DNA of 64,000 nucleotides from Parus major (lineage: Eukaryota > Chordata > Aves > Passeriformes > Paridae): NCBI RefSeq assembly GCF_001522545.3, contig NC_031769.1, positions 13,803,617 through 13,867,616 of the forward strand, read 5' to 3'. The translations under genes were made by a program, and so were the position numbers. The notes under the pieces were generated by a model that searched no databases, had not been told where the DNA came from, and saw only the letters and a list, made by a program, of their open reading frames with translations. Positions 61,850 through 64,000 of the stretch are shown here, piece after piece (positions within the stretch are counted from its first letter, which is position 1; the number at the start of each line of letters is the position of its first letter).

Positions 61850-61870
61850 CATTTTCATAAAATATCCCAT

Positions 61871-64000
61871 AGCTGATGTATTTTATTATACTAAAATGGA
61901 CTGGTATTATTAAATGGATGGTTTTATTTAGCATCTTGCAACAAGCACAGAGTTTCAATCACAATTGTATTTCTTAGCAGGCAGCTCCAACAGATACTTG
62001 GTGGTTTTGTTCATTGTTTAGGATAGAGGCATTCACCTTTGCCTGACCCATTCTCTTTCCTTGCTGGAATGCTTTCCCACAACCTCCTTTTTTAGCCGAA
62101 CTGCTGGGACTGAAGGGGACAAATTTGCCACCACTGCCCCTTGCCATGGGCCACCCAGTGTAACACCCTGTGCAGGAGTTACACCCACCTGGGGCAGGGC
62201 TGAGATTTACTGCCAAGTACTGCCCGTTTTTGATGTGTTACTCCTCTGAGTCTCTGCTCCTGTGGTAAGGTTTGCACTGATAAGCTCCCTGCAAATTTCC
62301 CATGGAGTCATCAGGACATCAACCATGGCCAAATTCCCCAAGGCAGAGAACAAGGTGAAGATGGGAGCAAATGCAGCCAGGGGAGCCTATTGGGCCTGGT
62401 TGGGAATCAGCTGGGTGCCAAACTTACCTGTGGAACACATGGTCATGTGCAGAGAGAGCTTGACAAAGCCTGCATCCAGATCAGAATCTTTAGATTTAAC
62501 ATTTCCTGCTTTAAGCAACACTTACCTATTTTGTTTCCTTTAAATACTCAGCACTCTGTGTGTTAAGTTTGACAAATCTTTTCTTTACATTGCACACATG
62601 AACAAAGCACAGACTGTCAGTATGTCATTAGATGGAGTATAAACATTTTCCTTCAGCTACTTTACTACTCATGGGAAAAATACTGTACTTATTACCATAT
62701 ACTTGATCATTTTTAACACTTGAAAAGAATGTATTGAATCTTGTCTCCTCAAAAGAGCAGCATTGTGTATACCTGCTTAAAACATAAGATGTAACTCCAG
62801 CAAGCACCTGAGCAAAAGCACTCTGTTTGCTTCTGTGATAACCAGCCACAGGGCTCTTCAAGGGAAAATAAATGGCAATTGAATTGATCAGTGAAAAAGG
62901 GAAATCTATAAAGTGAATCTATTGCGGATGAAGCTCAGGAAAGAGAGACAAGTATTTAAAGTTAAGAAAATTCTCTTTCTTTCATTCAGGGAAAATTAAT
63001 TTGCCTAGAAGCTAACAAGTGCTTAGCACTAAACCTTCAGTTTTCCACACTAAATAGGCTGCATAAAGCAAGAACAAAAATGGTGCAATGGGAGCTGAAT
63101 TACTTTTCAGCACATATCTTGTAAACTTGAGGAAAAGTCAGGGCAGATGGAAATAACAGTGCCAGAAGTGCACAGCTATGAGGGTCATGGTCTGTAAGAG
63201 GGGTCCTTGGCAGGTAGTGAAAGCAAACCCCTTTATCATTTCACCAATCAAATGTACCATCCATCCCAGATCCAGCAGCCACGTAGCCATTTCCTTTGCT
63301 TTTGGCAGCACATAAAATACAATTGCAAAGCAAAAGGCAGATGCAGAGGAGAGGGTGGGGGCAGCACCGCTGGTGTAAGGTTGGGTGAGGCCCCATGAGC
63401 ACCATGGAAATGCCAGCAGTGCCCACCTGTGCCAACCTGCCCTCTGGAGCAAAGCTGCCACTCCTGGTGGGGATGAAGCTCCTCCAGCCTCAGAACCTAC
63501 CTTTCCTGAGGCATACCAGGACCTGGCAGGTGCAAGCTAACACATAATTTTGACCCTCACAATTCTTTCCATATGTACAATTAGTCGGTTCCCAAGTCAG
63601 TTCTTCTAAGCTGCTTTGCCAAAGTCGAATGTCAAAGTTGGGTTGAGTTTTCAGATTGTAGCATCTGGACATTACATCCCAGAAGTAATTCCCTTCTCAT
63701 TCCTTAATTGTCCTGTCCTTTGCAATACATTATGCCTAGCAGCTTATTGGTTCAAGCAACATTAATCTATTAAAGTTTTAATTCCCTATTTTATATCATT
63801 TTATGCCTCAAGTCACCATAACCACAATTTTATCTACAAGTGTCTGTTAAATTATAACAGAGTATGTCTGGAGGTTTTTTGGGTTTTTTGGTTTTGTTTT
63901 TTTTTGCCATGGGATATGTTGTATAGATGTTTTATTTGCTGATTAGTCCCCCTGTAGTCTCTAATTGCTTTTCCACAGTAGGTCAGTTCTCTATATACAT
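61871..64000. other. Intergenic sequence downstream of NRP1
   Basis: About 2.1 kb with no recognised gene, RNA or transposon. Short frames of 60-107 codons on both strands show no domain. A T/G-rich homopolymeric tract lies at 63,873-63,905. Confidence 0.75.

Larger units (their letters stand above)
58420..61870 (+). other. NRP1: NRP1 3' untranslated region (3' end approximate)
   Basis: Noncoding sequence following the stop. The stretch from about 61,380 to 61,865 is very AT-rich and resembles the conserved end of vertebrate NRP1 mRNAs as I recall it. Poly(A) hexamers occur at 61,371 (AATAAA) and 61,844 (ATTAAA); the second is taken as the main end. Candidate miRNA seed matches are a miR-124 type GTGCCTT at 59,155, a miR-320 type CAGCTTTA at 59,529 and a miR-1/206 type ACATTCCA at 61,823. 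These families are reported NRP1 regulators, but the sites here are seed matches only. Confidence 0.75.

Noticed and set aside
61871..64000. Possible neighbouring gene downstream
   Set aside because: No splice-flanked coding block or conserved domain is visible on either strand.

Overview
The window is a piece of a vertebrate, almost certainly avian, chromosome holding most of one gene: neuropilin-1 (NRP1) on the + strand, from inside exon 4 to the last exon, plus its 3' UTR and about 2 kb of downstream DNA. The avian call rests on a CR1 LINE 3' end with the bird-type octamer terminus (53,750-54,212), an older CR1/L3-like relic (about 27,440-27,740), and a protein very close to other bird neuropilins as I remember them. 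It is not bacterial: there is no operon, ribosome-binding-site or CRISPR structure, and coding sequence occurs as short GT-AG bounded exons separated by kilobases of AT-rich intron.

Layout: fourteen coding exons (numbered 4-17 by the human gene) join in frame without an internal stop into 2,227 coding bases, 741 residues plus a stop, matching human NRP1 residues about 183-923. Exons 4-5 complete the second CUB domain (a2). Exons 6-8 make the first coagulation-factor 5/8 domain (b1), with all the VEGF/C-end-rule pocket residues I could check intact. Exons 9-10 make b2. Exons 11-12 are a linker with a conserved Ser-Gly glycosaminoglycan site. Exons 13-15 form the MAM (c) domain. Exon 16 is an acidic, skippable stalk exon. 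Exon 17 carries the juxtamembrane segment, a GxxxGxxxG transmembrane helix, the short cytoplasmic tail and a C-terminal S-E-A PDZ ligand. The signal peptide, CUB a1 and the start of a2 lie upstream of the window.

Noncoding parts: introns make up about 90 percent of the gene; the largest is intron 6 (17.4 kb), the smallest intron 14 (494 bp, just after the MAM exon 14). They hold two LINE relics, homopolymer and purine/pyrimidine tracts, a few small palindromes and three small CpG-rich islets. The 3' UTR probably runs about 3.4 kb, to an ATTAAA signal at 61,844, with candidate miR-124, miR-320 and miR-1/206 sites. I recognise no gene downstream of NRP1.

I see no unknown multi-gene system here. 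The points most worth a second look concern isoform control of NRP1: a tandem CAGTAG acceptor at exon 14, a weak exon 11 donor and an AATAAA just inside intron 12 (both at positions where human soluble NRP1 forms arise), and phase-conserved skipping of exon 16. Loss of the N300 sequon beside the ligand pocket is also notable. Human residue numbers and comparisons are from memory, not from an alignment run here.
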